NCBI RefSeq assembly: GCF_000340215.1
Contig: NW_006921536.1
Span: forward strand, 2,519,016 to 2,583,015
Origin: Pseudocercospora fijiensis CIRAD86
Lineage: Eukaryota > Ascomycota > Dothideomycetes > Mycosphaerellales > Mycosphaerellaceae
Length of the DNA: 64,000 nt
Direction of reading: 5' to 3'
Part shown: one piece after another, positions 53,080 through 63,790 of the stretch
How positions within the stretch are numbered: position 1 is the first letter of the stretch
Layout of the letters: each line of letters opens with the position of its first letter
Position numbers and translations under genes: made by a program
The notes under the pieces: generated by a model
What the model was told of the DNA's origin: nothing
Database searches by the model: none
Seen by the model: the letters and a program-made list of their open reading frames with translations, nothing else

Positions 53080-53387
53080 TGTAAGAAAATAGGTATATAG
53101 CAACGTATAGAACACCCTCTACTAATCGCCGTAGTAGAAAGTAGAACTAAACCGTGCCTTTTTTAGAATAGGGCAGAGCGACTACTATTAACTAGGCCTA
53201 GTACGGATAGCATATCTACCGTGCCGGCTACCGAGTATATCCGTACGAGTAATCGAGCATTACGCGCATACGCTAAGCAAGCTTATCGCTAGCGCGGCTG
53301 CATCGTACTATACGTAATAATATTACATAATTGTTATATAGGCTTGCTAAGGCAGGACAGGAGACTTCACTTACTTAGGTTCTTACA
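53080..53387 (-). repeat. 3' LTR of the second chromovirus
   Basis: 308 bp, with an intact 8-bp inverted terminus (TGTAAGAA/TTCTTACA). It is the 3' copy because the coding strand is minus. Confidence 0.93.
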
Positions 53388-53403
53388 ATTATCTCCTTCC
53401 CCC
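53388..53403 (-). other. Polypurine tract of the second chromovirus
   Basis: On the minus strand GGGGGAAGGAGATAAT directly abuts the 3' LTR, as expected for the plus-strand primer of retroviral-type DNA synthesis. Confidence 0.8.
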
Positions 53404-53810
53404 GGTATAGCTATCCTAGCTATAGGGCAATATAGTAAATTATACTATTTCTTATACTCTGCGCTATATATGCGCGTCTTATACGTACCTATCGCTAGGC
53501 TATAGTTGCTAGGCACGTTATAATTTGCCTCGTAGTTACTTATTTGTTTATAGATTTAAAGCGCGGCTACTTCTAGCACTAACTAGAGGTTGCCTAAATT
53601 TCTAAGAACGCGGTAGCTACGCGAGAACGCAAGCTGTCCGAAAGCGAGGCGAGTATTTAAAGCATTCGAAGCCCGCTTAAAAACTTCTTCTTTTTCTAAG
53701 CGCTCCGAATACCCCCCGCCTGCCCCCTACCTACTCGTATCTTGCGCCCCCCTAGTATTACTTAAAGATTTTTCTTTTTTAAACATCTATTTAAAAAAAC
53801 ATTACTAGTA

Positions 53811-54700
53811 TGTCTACTCCTTCGCGTACCTCGGGTAAGCGCGCCGTAGGCGCTCCGCCCTCGATACCTACTACGCCTACCTAGCGCCCCCTAAAAGTCC
53901 TAGAGAGCTATATCCGTTACTTTAAGCATATAACGGCTAACGGTACGTGTTCTCGCTACTTGCTACGCGCTTACGCTTCGCAACTAACTCGCTTTAGTAG
54001 ACCTAACTAAGGTTTATATAGGTAGCAATATAGACCCTACTACTAAGCGTAACTGCAATCGCTACCGCGGTAGCTATTACACCTATACTCCGCTTACGGC
54101 CCGCTTACTAGTGTCGCTGCTAGCGCGTATTCGCGCCGTACGCTCTACGCGCGACCTATACGACCTAGACGGCTACGACTCTATCGAGGAGTCTAACGAG
54201 GCCTTAGAGGCACTCTAGGCCAAGCTAGACTCTATAGTCGCACGTATATTCCTTATACGCTCCGCTTACGCTTCGTATACTAACCTCGACGTTAGTTATC
54301 CTATCTACGCTATACGTCTTTTATACTAACAAGAATAAGGTAACCCCCGGCGGTAAAGCCCTAGCCTATAAGGGGGCCGCTAGCGGGTCCCTTATAGACG
54401 TTAACCTCCTCGGTGCCCTCGAGCATATCGGTACTAACCTAGCTAGTTTAGTAGAGATTAGTCGTTAGGTATAGTTTTTCCTATAGCCTCGTTTCGCTTA
54501 CGCTTCGTATACTAACCGCACTAGAACCTCGCTTAGCGCGTCGGCGCTAAGGCCGTCGCCGCTATCGATGCCGCTATAGGCATCGAAGAGGAGGAGGAGG
54601 CTAAGGATTCTAAGGATAAGTAGGGTAGGCGGTCCGCCGTCGCCGCGCCTACGTAGCGCTATCTATATATATATTAGGCCGATAGGCCCTTTTTAGTAGC
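53811..54700 (+). pseudogene. Antisense accessory frame between chromodomain and 3' LTR of the second chromovirus
   Basis: On the strand opposite to pol an ATG at 53811 begins a coding-like frame (STPSRTSGKRAVGAPPSIP, then LKVLESYIRYFKHITANGTC). After about 60 codons the sense moves to another frame (KRNCNRYRGSYYTYTP, ARIRAVRSTRDLYDLDGYDS), perhaps through an intron or a frameshift near 54010. Stops are TAG/TAA as from RIP. The phrase CTTACGCTTCG recurs at about 53974, 54267, 54488 and 54770. No family recognised. It could be a gene carried by the element or remains of another insertion. Confidence 0.45.
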
Positions 54701-54799
54701 GAAACGAGCACGTATCTACTATTTTTTTCTTAAGTCTTATTTTCTTTTGTTTTAATTACTGCCTGCGCTTACGCTTCGCTTAAGCTTCGAACTCGTCTA

Positions 54800-57700
54800 A
54801 CGCTATAGAATCTTTAATATAAATAGCTAGCTCCTAAGTATTGTATTCTTTAGGCTAACCTCGCTACTTAATAAAGTAGTACGCCTTCCGCTTCTTTATC
54901 TTCTTTACTACGATTGTTTCTACCTACTACTCGTTACCTTTAGCGATAGGTATGCTTATCTTATACTCCTCGCTATCGCGCCTATACTAAGGCTCGAGGA
55001 GGGAAACATAGAAAACATTGTAGATCTTCGTACTTAACGGCAGTGCTAGGCGGTACGCCTACGCTCTAACTACGTTAATAATGTAGAAAGGCCCTATATA
55101 CTTCGGGCTAAGTTTCTTCTTTAGGATATCTAAGCTAATGTTCTTTGTCGATAGCAAGACTAGGTCGCCTATACTATATGTCTTAGCAGTATAGTATACA
55201 TTATATTGCTTAGCCTAGTATTCTACTGCTTTCTGCTAGCGTTCCGCAAGCGTTTTATACGCTTTCCGTAGTCGCTCCGTAGCGTCGATAGCTACTAGTG
55301 CCCTTCCCTTAGTTAGCTCGTCCCGAGCTAGCAGCTTATTTGCGCTCGGCATTAAATTAGGGTTAAAGCCGTAGAGCATCTTAAAGGGGCTTATACGCAA
55401 CGTAGGATGAACGCTATTATTGTAGGCAAACTCAGCCTAAGGCAACAGTTTAGCCTACTTATCCTAATTCTTAGAGCAATAGTATCGTAGGTATTGCTCG
55501 AGGGTCTAGTTCGCGCGTTCGGTTTACCCGTCGGTCTAAGGATAGAAGGCTATACTAAGCCTGCGCTTTATATACGCTTCGAAGCAGAAGTCGCTCTAAA
55601 ACTAGCTAGTAAATAGCGATCTACGATCGCTAACAATACCTAATAGCACTCTAAAACGCCTAATTACCTTCCTTTAAAGGATATCCGCGAGTTCTACTAC
55701 TATATACTTCTTTGTCGTTAGGATAAAGAGGCTTATCTTCGTATAGCGGTCGACTATTACGAGGATCGTAGTATATATATAGGCACCGAGCTTGCTCGGC
55801 GGGAGATCGGTAATAAAGTCTATCGTTAATTCTTACTATAGTCGGGTTAGTATAGGTAGCGTAGCGAGCTCGCCGTATAGGCGATAGCGCTTCGCCTTTA
55901 ACCGTTAACAAATTCTATAGGTACGGACATAGGCCGTAATGTCCTCGGCTATCTTCGGCTAGAAGTACTTTCGGCGTATTAGGTCTATAGTCTTAGCTAT
56001 ACTAAAGTGTCTAGCTAAAGGGTCGTCGTAGTATATACGTATTAGCTACGTACGCAAGGCGTAGTTCTTAGGGATATATAGCGCATCGCCGTAGTAAATA
56101 AGGTCACTTCGACGAGAATAGCTAGGCGGGAGGTTAGAACTACTTAACGAGGCTAAGCTACCCGACGGTAAGCTTGTCTCGTATAAGCCTCCTCCTCTTA
56201 CTTACTCTAACTATTATAGAGTGCGTACGAAACTAAGGATTATATTAGGCGTCTCGTAGTAGGGCCTATTATTCCTAACGATAGTAGCCGCTACTCTTAC
56301 GGGACTGCTAATAAAACTCTTGCGTTCCGCTAGCGCTGTACTAGCGTCTCGTATCCCTATATATATAACAGAGATGCGTTTTATAATCGGCTCGATATCC
56401 TCGGGCAGATTCGACTATAGAGCTAGTTTCGACTGCAATATAGGGAGAAGGTTATTTACCGCCTACGACTCGCTCTTATAGTCGCTACGTCGTAAAGGCG
56501 CATCGGCTAGGTTTCGCTTACTAGCCCGATATTTAATAGTAAAGTTAAAAGGTATAAGGAAGGTTGCCTATCTTGCCTACCTTCCGACGAGCTGCTTTAT
56601 CTTTATAAAGCCTTTAAGATTAGCGTAGTCGACAACTACGCGGGTCGTATACTAGGCGCTATCGAGGTACGGGCGCTAATGCTTAAAGGACTCGATAACC
56701 GCTAGGAGCTCCTAGTTATAGGTCTTATAATTTGTCTCGGCTAGGACTATTTTTCGTAACTAGAAGGCAATAGGGTACCAATTCCTATCTTTACTCTATT
56801 ATAATATAATCCCTGCTAAGGCAAACGTAGAGGCATCGGTCTCGATATATAGGGGCTTCGTAGGATTATAGTATCGCAACATTAAGGCCGAGCTAAAGGC
56901 AGCCTTTAGCTAGCGGAACGCTTGCTCCTCGCTTTCGCCCTACGGGACCTGCCCTAGCTTTCGGCTATTTACGGCTCCTTTCGATAGGGCGGTTAGCGGT
57001 ATAACGATTCGAGAGTAATTTAGAATAAACCTCCGATAGAAGTTATAGAATCTAAGGAAGAATTGAACCTCCTTTAGCGTTAATAGGCGAGGCTACTCGG
57101 TAATAGCGTTTACCCTACGCTAATCTATCGATACGCCTTTAGTACTAACGATAAACCCGAGGAATTCGACTTCTTTCTTCTAGAAGGAACATTTCTTTCT
57201 ATTCGTATATAAGGCGAACTTCCGGAGCCGTATAAGGATAGCGCGTACGTCTCGTACGTAGTCCTCTCGCGTTTTGCTATAGATAAGAATATCGTTAAGG
57301 TAGACGATATAGCAAATATTAATAAGGCTAGCTAATGCCCTGTTAATGTATCCTTAGAACGTAGCAGGGGTATTAGTAAGCCTAAAAGGTATTACCTTAT
57401 ACTCGAAGTGCCCGTACCGCGTACGGAACGCAGTCTTCTACTCGTCGCCTCGCTTAATACGGATGCGGTAATATACATCCTAAAGGTCTAAGGACGTATA
57501 CTATTCGGCGTCCTTAAGCCTATTAAGCGTTTCGCTAATAAGAGGCAGGGGGTAACGATTTTTAATAGTAATCTCGTTTAGCCCCCTATAATCGACGTAG
57601 AGTCTTAGACTACTATCCTTCTTTAGTACGAATAGGATCGGCGTACCTACCTCGCTTATGCTAAGCTAGATCTAATCGTTGTCTAAGGCTAAGCTTAGGT

Positions 57701-57912
57701 AATTACGAAGGTCGCTAAGCTCTCTTCCTAAAGAATAGTAGAGAGGTTTATATAGCGGCTTCGTTCCGGGGATTAGGTCGATCGTATACTCTACGTCTTC
57801 GGGGAGCTTGCGTCTCGCTTCGGGCGTTATTATAAAAACGTCTTCGAAGTCTTTAAATTCTTCTAGCAAGGAGGAACCTTTAGCGATATCGCGGAGCTAG
57901 CGAACGCTAATC
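54800..57912 (-). pseudogene. Decayed pol of the second chromovirus: RT, RNase H, integrase, chromodomain
   Basis: Reading leftward from the gap: LEEFKDFEDVFIITPEARRK leads into reverse transcriptase (about 57870-57280) with [39 protein letters not shown] and the damaged active site VYLNDILIYS, where YLDD is expected. RNase H falls at about 56950-56200 and integrase at about 56100-55100 by position; a stop-free piece (55911-55660) reads VRINDRLYYRS, upstream of the integrase core. At 54930-54800 a chromodomain is visible (YYFIK-stop-RG-stop-PKEYNT). Stops are TAG/TAA throughout. Confidence 0.8.
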
Positions 57913-58012
57913 NNNNNNNNNNNNNNNNNNNNNNNNNNNNNNNNNNNNNNNNNNNNNNNNNNNNNNNNNNNNNNNNNNNNNNNNNNNNNNNNNNNNNNNN
58001 NNNNNNNNNNNN
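57913..58012. other. Assembly gap of exactly 100 N
   Basis: A run of 100 N, a usual placeholder for a gap of unknown size, between gag/protease and RT of the second chromovirus. Confidence 0.99.
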
Positions 58013-58519
58013 TTCCCTTGATGTAAGCACATACAGTATTCATATACGTATAGGGCGTTACGTATATCCTTCTAGAATTCCTATAGTTCCCGTACGCGTA
58101 TCGAACGCGCTACGGCTTCGTTCCTATAGGTCTAGGTATCCGTCGAGCTATCGACGATTACCTTTTAATCGCGCCTCTAAGGCCTACTAAGAATAATATT
58201 AGGGAGGGGCATCTCGAAAGCGTAGAACACTCCGGTAGTAATGCGTTCTTAGCCTATAGAGTCGGCGATCCGTAAGCGTAGATAATACGCTCCGTAGTAG
58301 TATCCTCGGTCGCCCTAGAAACTATCGGTACTAGGCAGTACGGCGTTAACAATCCGCTAAGGCTAGTATCGTAGAACGAATTCTTAAGATACTATATTAA
58401 TGTTAGTAGCATTATCTAACAAGCATTCGACAGACACTTCCCCTTCTTACGTAACGATTGCTCCGCGTACGCGTCCCGTAGGTACTACTACTACTAAGCT
58501 ACTTAGTTGAGATTCCGTA

Positions 58520-59843
58520 CCTATCCCTAGCTCTTAGGAGGTGCTTTGTCTTTTCCCTTAGCCTTCGAGTCGTTCTTCTTCTCTTTAGCGTTAGCAGCTA
58601 CCTTACGTACCGTAGGGTTGTCGTCTTTCTAGAAATAGCGGTTCGGGTACGCGTTCTTATAATAGCCTTTCTAGCGACAGCTATAATACTCGACCTTGCT
58701 AATATTATACCCGCCTTGCGAGTTATCGCCCTTCGTATGCTTTCCGCCTACGCTATAGTCGCGATTTAACTGCTACTTGCGGGCCTAACTATTAGATCGA
58801 CGCTTCTTACCTTTACTGCCTCCGGTTTTATCGTAGTTACGATCCTTGCGTTTGCTAGACAGCTTATTAGGGGTCTCGATACGCGTCGCAAGCTCTACGA
58901 GTTCGTAACGCGTCGTTAGCACCGTATAGTATTTAATAATCGCGCTACGAATCGCCGGCTAGAGTTTAACGAGGAGATAGCGGATCCTATACTCCTCGCT
59001 ATAGTCGCTAAGTTAATCTTCGAGTACTACGAGCTTAAGGGCAAAGCTTTAGACTAACTATCCCTTACGCTAACGGGCCGCCTTATACTCGAGGGTTACG
59101 TCTAGCATACGGTTTATAGGGTCCCCGACGTAGTCCCGATAGAAGGTTTTAAAGTCCTAGTAGGTATAATTTTGTAGGTCCTTAAGGCTGTTTTTATTAT
59201 GCTATCGCTCCTACGTATCGCCTATAAGGTATATAATACTATAAAGCACCTTGCTTTCGTCTGTATAATAGGTAGCTCCGGATAGTATAAAGGTAATAGA
59301 AAGTTCTCTAAGGAATCGCCTCGACTCCTTAATCGTATCGCCTTTAAAGGGCTTAGGTTCCTTTAGGCGAGGCTTAATAGCCGCAAGACTAGCGACTACG
59401 TAGCTTATACTAGGTATAGTAGCTACGCTTAGCGCACTTCTAGAAAGAGGTAGTCGATACGAGATAGATTTAGCTCTCTAAGATTTAGGCCTCTAAATCG
59501 ACTTATTAGCTAATTCTTCCTCGTCCTCGTTCTCGTCTAGGGATAGGGTCCTTATAGGACCCTCGCTAGTAGTGCCGCTGCTCGGAGCTAGCGCATCGCC
59601 TACGTCCCTAAGGGCACGAAGACGCGCATTCTCTCGCTTAGCTTCTTAAGCCTATACTTCTAGCCTAAGTACTTCTTACTTAGCTAGAAATCGTTCGAGC
59701 TATAGGCGGGTCGCTTCCCGGCGCGCCTAATATTCGGCCTTATATTGTTGTGTCGCCGCGTCGTTTTCTAATGCTATAGGCGCTCCTAATGCATTATTCT
59801 GCGCGTTTCCCGCGCCCGGCGCGTTCGGATCGCTTGCGTTCAT
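58520..59843 (-). pseudogene. Decayed gag of the second chromovirus
   Basis: The minus-strand frame starts at ATG 59843-59841 (MNASDPNAPGAGNAQNNALG) 46 bp inside the 5' LTR. Around 58710-58625 a nucleic-acid-binding zinc knuckle is still traceable as YYSCR-stop-KGYYKNAYPNR. The expected CxxCxxxxHxxxxC pattern has lost its first Cys, the His and the last Cys to Tyr, each a G-to-A or C-to-T transition. Protease, if present, lies between here and the gap. Confidence 0.7.
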
Positions 59844-59889
59844 CTTTCGGGGTTCTATAGGCCGCTACGAAGGGTAGACAGTTTAGAAC

Positions 59890-60197
59890 TATAAGAAAAT
59901 AGGTATATAGCAACGTATAGAACACCCTCTACTAATCGCCGTAGTAGAAAGTAGAACTAAACCGTGCCTTTTTTAGAACAGGGCAGAGCGACTACTATTA
60001 ACTAGGCCTAGTACGGATAGCATATCTGCCGTACCGGCTACCGAGTATATCCGTACGAGTAATCGAGCATTACGCGTATACGCTAAGTAAGCTTATCGCT
60101 AGCGCGGCTGCATCGTACTGTACGTAATAATATTATATAATTGTTATATAGGCTTGCTAAGGCAGGATAGGAGACTTTACTTGCTTAGGTTCTTATA
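59890..60197 (-). repeat. 5' LTR of the second chromovirus
   Basis: 308 bp, aligned end to end with the left copy without gaps. Its outer dinucleotides are changed from TG/CA to TA/TA by transitions. Confidence 0.93.
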
Positions 60198-62105
60198 TAA
60201 CTTCTATGTCTAGGAGAACCGGAAGGCTATCTAGACGACTAGTAGCAATACTAAGCAGCGTAATATAACGACCTCGTATATTGCTAGGCATCAAGCCGTC
60301 TAGAAGGGTCTAAAGAAGCATATACTAAAGCTAAAGAAGAAGATAAACCCTCGGATTATCCTACGCAAGATCTGCGCTAACAAGTATAAGAAGGCGACCT
60401 CTTTGTACTATATCGACTAGGCTATAGGATTCCTTGCTAGCGATAAGCTGCAGCATTTGTTTAAGGAACACGATAGCTTTAAGGGCCCTAATATAGACGA
60501 TCGTATTCGCGGCGGTAGTCTAACTAAGCGGTTCCTATAGCGTACGATCTAGATTAAGGACAAGAAGGATAGCAAGACTCTTATAATCTTACTGCTAGTA
60601 TCCGATTATAACGAAGCCTCGATTAAAGATACGTACTAGGTATATAACGATATCTTCTAGAAGTTCTTAAAGCTCGATCTAGACAATAAGGCGTTCTAGG
60701 ACTAGCTTATTATCGTTATCGGAGACTAAATAACCGTCGATCGTATCCGTAGTATTAAGCTCGGCAGCGTCGAGAGTACGCGCGTATACGATAGGAAGGA
60801 CTTCATCGTCGGTATACTAGCCTTCTTCTATATCGAGATGAATACGTGCTATACTCCTCTACGAACCTATTACGATACTAATAAGGCAGGCAAGCACCTA
60901 GCCTACACCCTTAAGGACATCGCTAAGTATTATACTATCCGCCGCTTTAGTAGTACTAAGGCGGAGTACTACATCGTTCGATAGGTAGTATTCGCAGTAT
61001 ATCGTACGTATGTTAGTGCCTAATTTCTTTAAGAGGCAGAGGAATAGCTCGGATTCAATTTCGGTGCTCCTTAGTTTATAAGTATAAACCGTATCGAGGT
61101 AGTAAAGGCTCTAATTAAATACTATCTTACGCCTCGGCAGTATATTAATATCGTAGAGGCTATTTACGACAAGCTCTTTATATAGGCTGCTTAGATTAGA
61201 TTGAATAAGGATAGTAAGATAGACGACCCGTCGTATACTACTATAGCTCGACTGTTATAGGAGATCGAGAACTTCTTAACCGTATATATTGCGATCCGCA
61301 AAATGGACCTTAGATATCTTCGCCGTATAGTAGAACATCTTATTCTAAACTTCTTTAGTACTCGGTAGCTAAATTATAGGCAGGAGATAGTAAATCTTTC
61401 GTAGATGCTAAATATATCTAATCCTATCCTATAGGAGGCTATCCTAGACTTAGCTATCGTTAATCTCGGAAATAGCAAGGGCGTTGCTGCTAATAAAATG
61501 CTTGAGCTATATAATAAGGATTACAAGCTCGATATTCAGGCCCGTAGCAACTCGACCTACGACGTATCTACTATAATAGAACTAATCTCGCAGAACCGGA
61601 AGGCATCGTAGGCCGTACGTAGTATATTCGAGAGCATCGGACTAAAGGGTACTAGATACTATACCGAGAAGAATACTGCTAAGCAGGTATAGGCTAGAGC
61701 AATTAAGAAGTACTAAGAGGGCAGTATAACACCGGATAAGTACGATCCGGACGCTAATTTTACAGATCTAATCGAAGCACTAAAGCTAGATCTACGCCCT
61801 GTCTCTAATAATATTTAGTAGATTAGGGCAGGGCTAATCCCTAGTATATGCGAGTAGCTTAACAATATTAACTAGCGTCTGTTAAATAGCGTAACCCGTA
61901 GCGCTCCTAATATAGCTGCTAATAGTATAGACAATATCGACGGCGCAGATGCGAGAGAGCGCGTTAGTAGTAGTGCTTAGCGGGGACCTATACAAGCAGG
62001 CATTGTCGATAATGCTATAGCTGCTATATACTAGCTATACGTCGACGCTGAGGGCTTTACTAACCTAGACCTAGATATAGTAGATCTGACTAGTAGTCCC
62101 TAAAG
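60198..62105 (+). pseudogene. 3' part of the DUF6589-like gene
   Basis: It continues the frame after the insertion: FYV-stop-ENRKA, then LLVSDYNEASIKDTY, NDIF, LIIVIGD-stop-ITVDRIRSIK, KDFIVGILAFFYIEMNTCYT and a long helical tail ending near 62105. A GDQ-TVDRIR-type motif followed by a helix with FxxxMN is what I recall of DUF6589 proteins. All stops are TAG/TAA. The identity needs a profile search. Confidence 0.5.
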
Positions 62106-62231
62106 GCTCTTATAATAGCAATAGGTAATAGTAGCGGTTACAGCGATTAAGGATTAAATGAATCTAGCTTTTGTATTCGTTTGTAGTAATCTAACCTGCT
62201 ATATCTACTATTTAGGCCTTCCTTACTAGCT

Positions 62232-62396
62232 TTATCTCTTAGGTGCTAGCTTTATCTTATAAGTGCGCTTGCCGCCGACAACGATAGCCCCGTTAACTAG
62301 GCGGTTAGCGGCGAAGTAGTAGCGGTAGACTAGAGTACGTGCCTCGTCGGGGGTGCTTATAAAGTCGAAGGGTTTGACTAGGCATACGATAATTGC
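62232..62396 (-). pseudogene. Short stop-free coding remnant in the repeat block
   Basis: 54 codons without a stop, ending TAA at 62234-62232, read FDFISTPDEARTLVYRYYFA, then ANRLVNGAIVVGGKRTYKIK. It looks like the C terminus of a real protein; upstream it runs into the tandem repeat and a TAA. Family unknown. Being free of stops sets it apart from the neighbouring frames. Confidence 0.4.
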
Positions 62397-62625
62397 TTAA
62401 TAGCTAGCTACGAAGGGTTTGGCTAGGCGTACGATAATTGCTTAATAGCTAGCTAGGCTAGGCGTACGATAATTGCTTAATAGCTAGCTACGAAGGGTTT
62501 AGCTAGGCGTACGATAATTGCTTAATAGCTAGCTAGGCTAGGCGTACGATAATTGCTTGATAGCTAGCTACGAAGGGTTTAGCTAGGCGTACGATAATAG
62601 CTTAATAGCTAGCTAGGCTAGGCAT
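62383..62625. repeat. Tandem array with alternating 45- and 35-bp units
   Basis: About six copies of GTACGATAATTGCTTAATAG + CTAGCTA. Every second copy is followed by CGAAGGGTTT, so the higher-order period is about 79-80 bp. Differences are mostly single transitions. Confidence 0.85.
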
Positions 62626-63189
62626 ACAATGCCTCTAGTCGCTAGCAATTCTAGCCTTAGGCATTCGACTAGCAGTCGGCGGCTATTGCGTTAAAAGTGC
62701 GATAATATATAGCCGTTATTATTGCCTTGCTATTGTAGCTAAATAGCGCAATCCTATTAGTAGAGGCAAACCTTACCTGCGATACGCTAATATAGATCTA
62801 CGCTTCCTAGTTCAACTTCTTCTTCTTCTTCTTCTTCTATATATACTAACATACTAATACCTCTAGTAATACACTAGCTATCGGCTTCTAATAGTAACAG
62901 TGTCGATACCTCTTTGTCGTATATAGGTAGCTCTACAGCGATTAATACTATTCCTTGCTAGTTCTACGGCTTGCTACCGACAGAGCCGCTTATCTAATAG
63001 TTGAGGTTCCTCGGCAGGTAGTTTGTTTAGTCCTTTCTCTTCGAGGTTTAGTCTCCGATAGGCTTTGCTAAGTAAGACGTTACGAGGCGACTCTCCTAGC
63101 GAGTAGGTTGTTTTCTATAGCTTTAGCGGGCGCCGACTACGCATTCAACCGAAAGAGTATAGTTTTTGTTAGAATATCGCAGTGCAAAC

Positions 63190-63480
63190 TATAGAGGTCT
63201 TAGATAGATTAGCGGAGGTAAAAACTCTTTAGTAAGGTACACCTATAATACGGCTAACGGTCTAACTCGGTAAAAACTCTTCAGTAAGGTACACCTTAAG
63301 TAGCGGCTCGATAGCGACTCTCCTACTAAGTAGGTTAATAGACTAAGTAGGTTAATAGGTTCGTAGCATTGCTATAGGCCTAACTCGGTAAAAACTCTTT
63401 AGTAAGGTATACCTTAAGTAGCGGCTAGGCCTAACTCGGTAAAAACTCTTTAGAGAGGTATACCTTAAGTAGCGGCTATA
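63190..63480. repeat. Interspersed repeats with core CTAACTCGGTAAAAACTCTT
   Basis: Three full copies of a 47-bp unit (core, then AGTAAGGTATACCTTAAGTA + GCGGCT) plus a partial first copy at about 63216, separated by 0-90 bp. TAAGTAGGTTAATAGACTAA-type doublets lie between copies 2 and 3. Confidence 0.8.
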
Positions 63481-63664
63481 GGCTTCCTACGTTCGGATTC
63501 TTTATAGGATAATAGCTCTCGAGAACGCATCTAGTTAAGTCGGCGTAACGCCTTCGTTAGGACTGTTAGTTATAATAACCTTGGTCGTTGCGTAAGGGCC
63601 TCTAGTATACTCAAGCCCGAAGGCGCTTAGTCTTAGTCTTTACTGCTGCTATACGACTGCAGCC

Positions 63665-63790
63665 CTTTACGTATTAAAACTGCTATTCGACTATAGTGCG
63701 CCTCCCCTTCTAGCAAGCGCATTAAGACTATTATCCGACTATAGTACGCCTCCTCTTCTAGCAAGCGCACTAACATTGCTATACGACTAT
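63665..63790. repeat. Two or three diverged units of about 54 bp
   Basis: CGACTATAGTGCGCCTCCCC + TTCTAGCAAGCGCATTAA is repeated at about 63736 with transitions; a further partial unit follows near 63784. Confidence 0.7.

Larger units (their letters stand above)
53080..60197 (-). mobile_element. Second Ty3/gypsy chromovirus, minus strand, RIP-inactivated, nested
   Basis: Two 308-bp LTRs (53080-53387 and 59890-60197) have TGTAAGAA...TTCTTACA ends, preserved in the left copy and RIP-mutated in the right (TATAAGAA...TTCTTATA). I count twelve LTR differences, all transitions at CpA or TpG. The 5-bp target duplication is CAACT/TAACT. Gag, RT and later domains read on the minus strand, and a polypurine tract next to the left LTR confirms the direction. 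The apparent length of 7,118 bp includes 100 N, so the true length is unknown. The element interrupts the DUF6589-like gene. Confidence 0.95.
51240..62165 (+). mobile_element. RIP-mutated element with a DUF6589-like gene, split by a nested retrotransposon
   Basis: The plus-strand gene is interrupted at 53079/60198 by the second chromovirus, with the target site CAACT (53075-53079) and its mutated copy TAACT (60198-60202). Apart from the insert, the base composition is RIP-like throughout. No terminal repeats of the host element were found, so its ends and class are open; the right end may lie beyond the window. Confidence 0.5.

Noticed and set aside
62383..62625. Regular repeats resembling a CRISPR array
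   Set aside because: The units are contiguous without unique spacers, and the DNA is eukaryotic.
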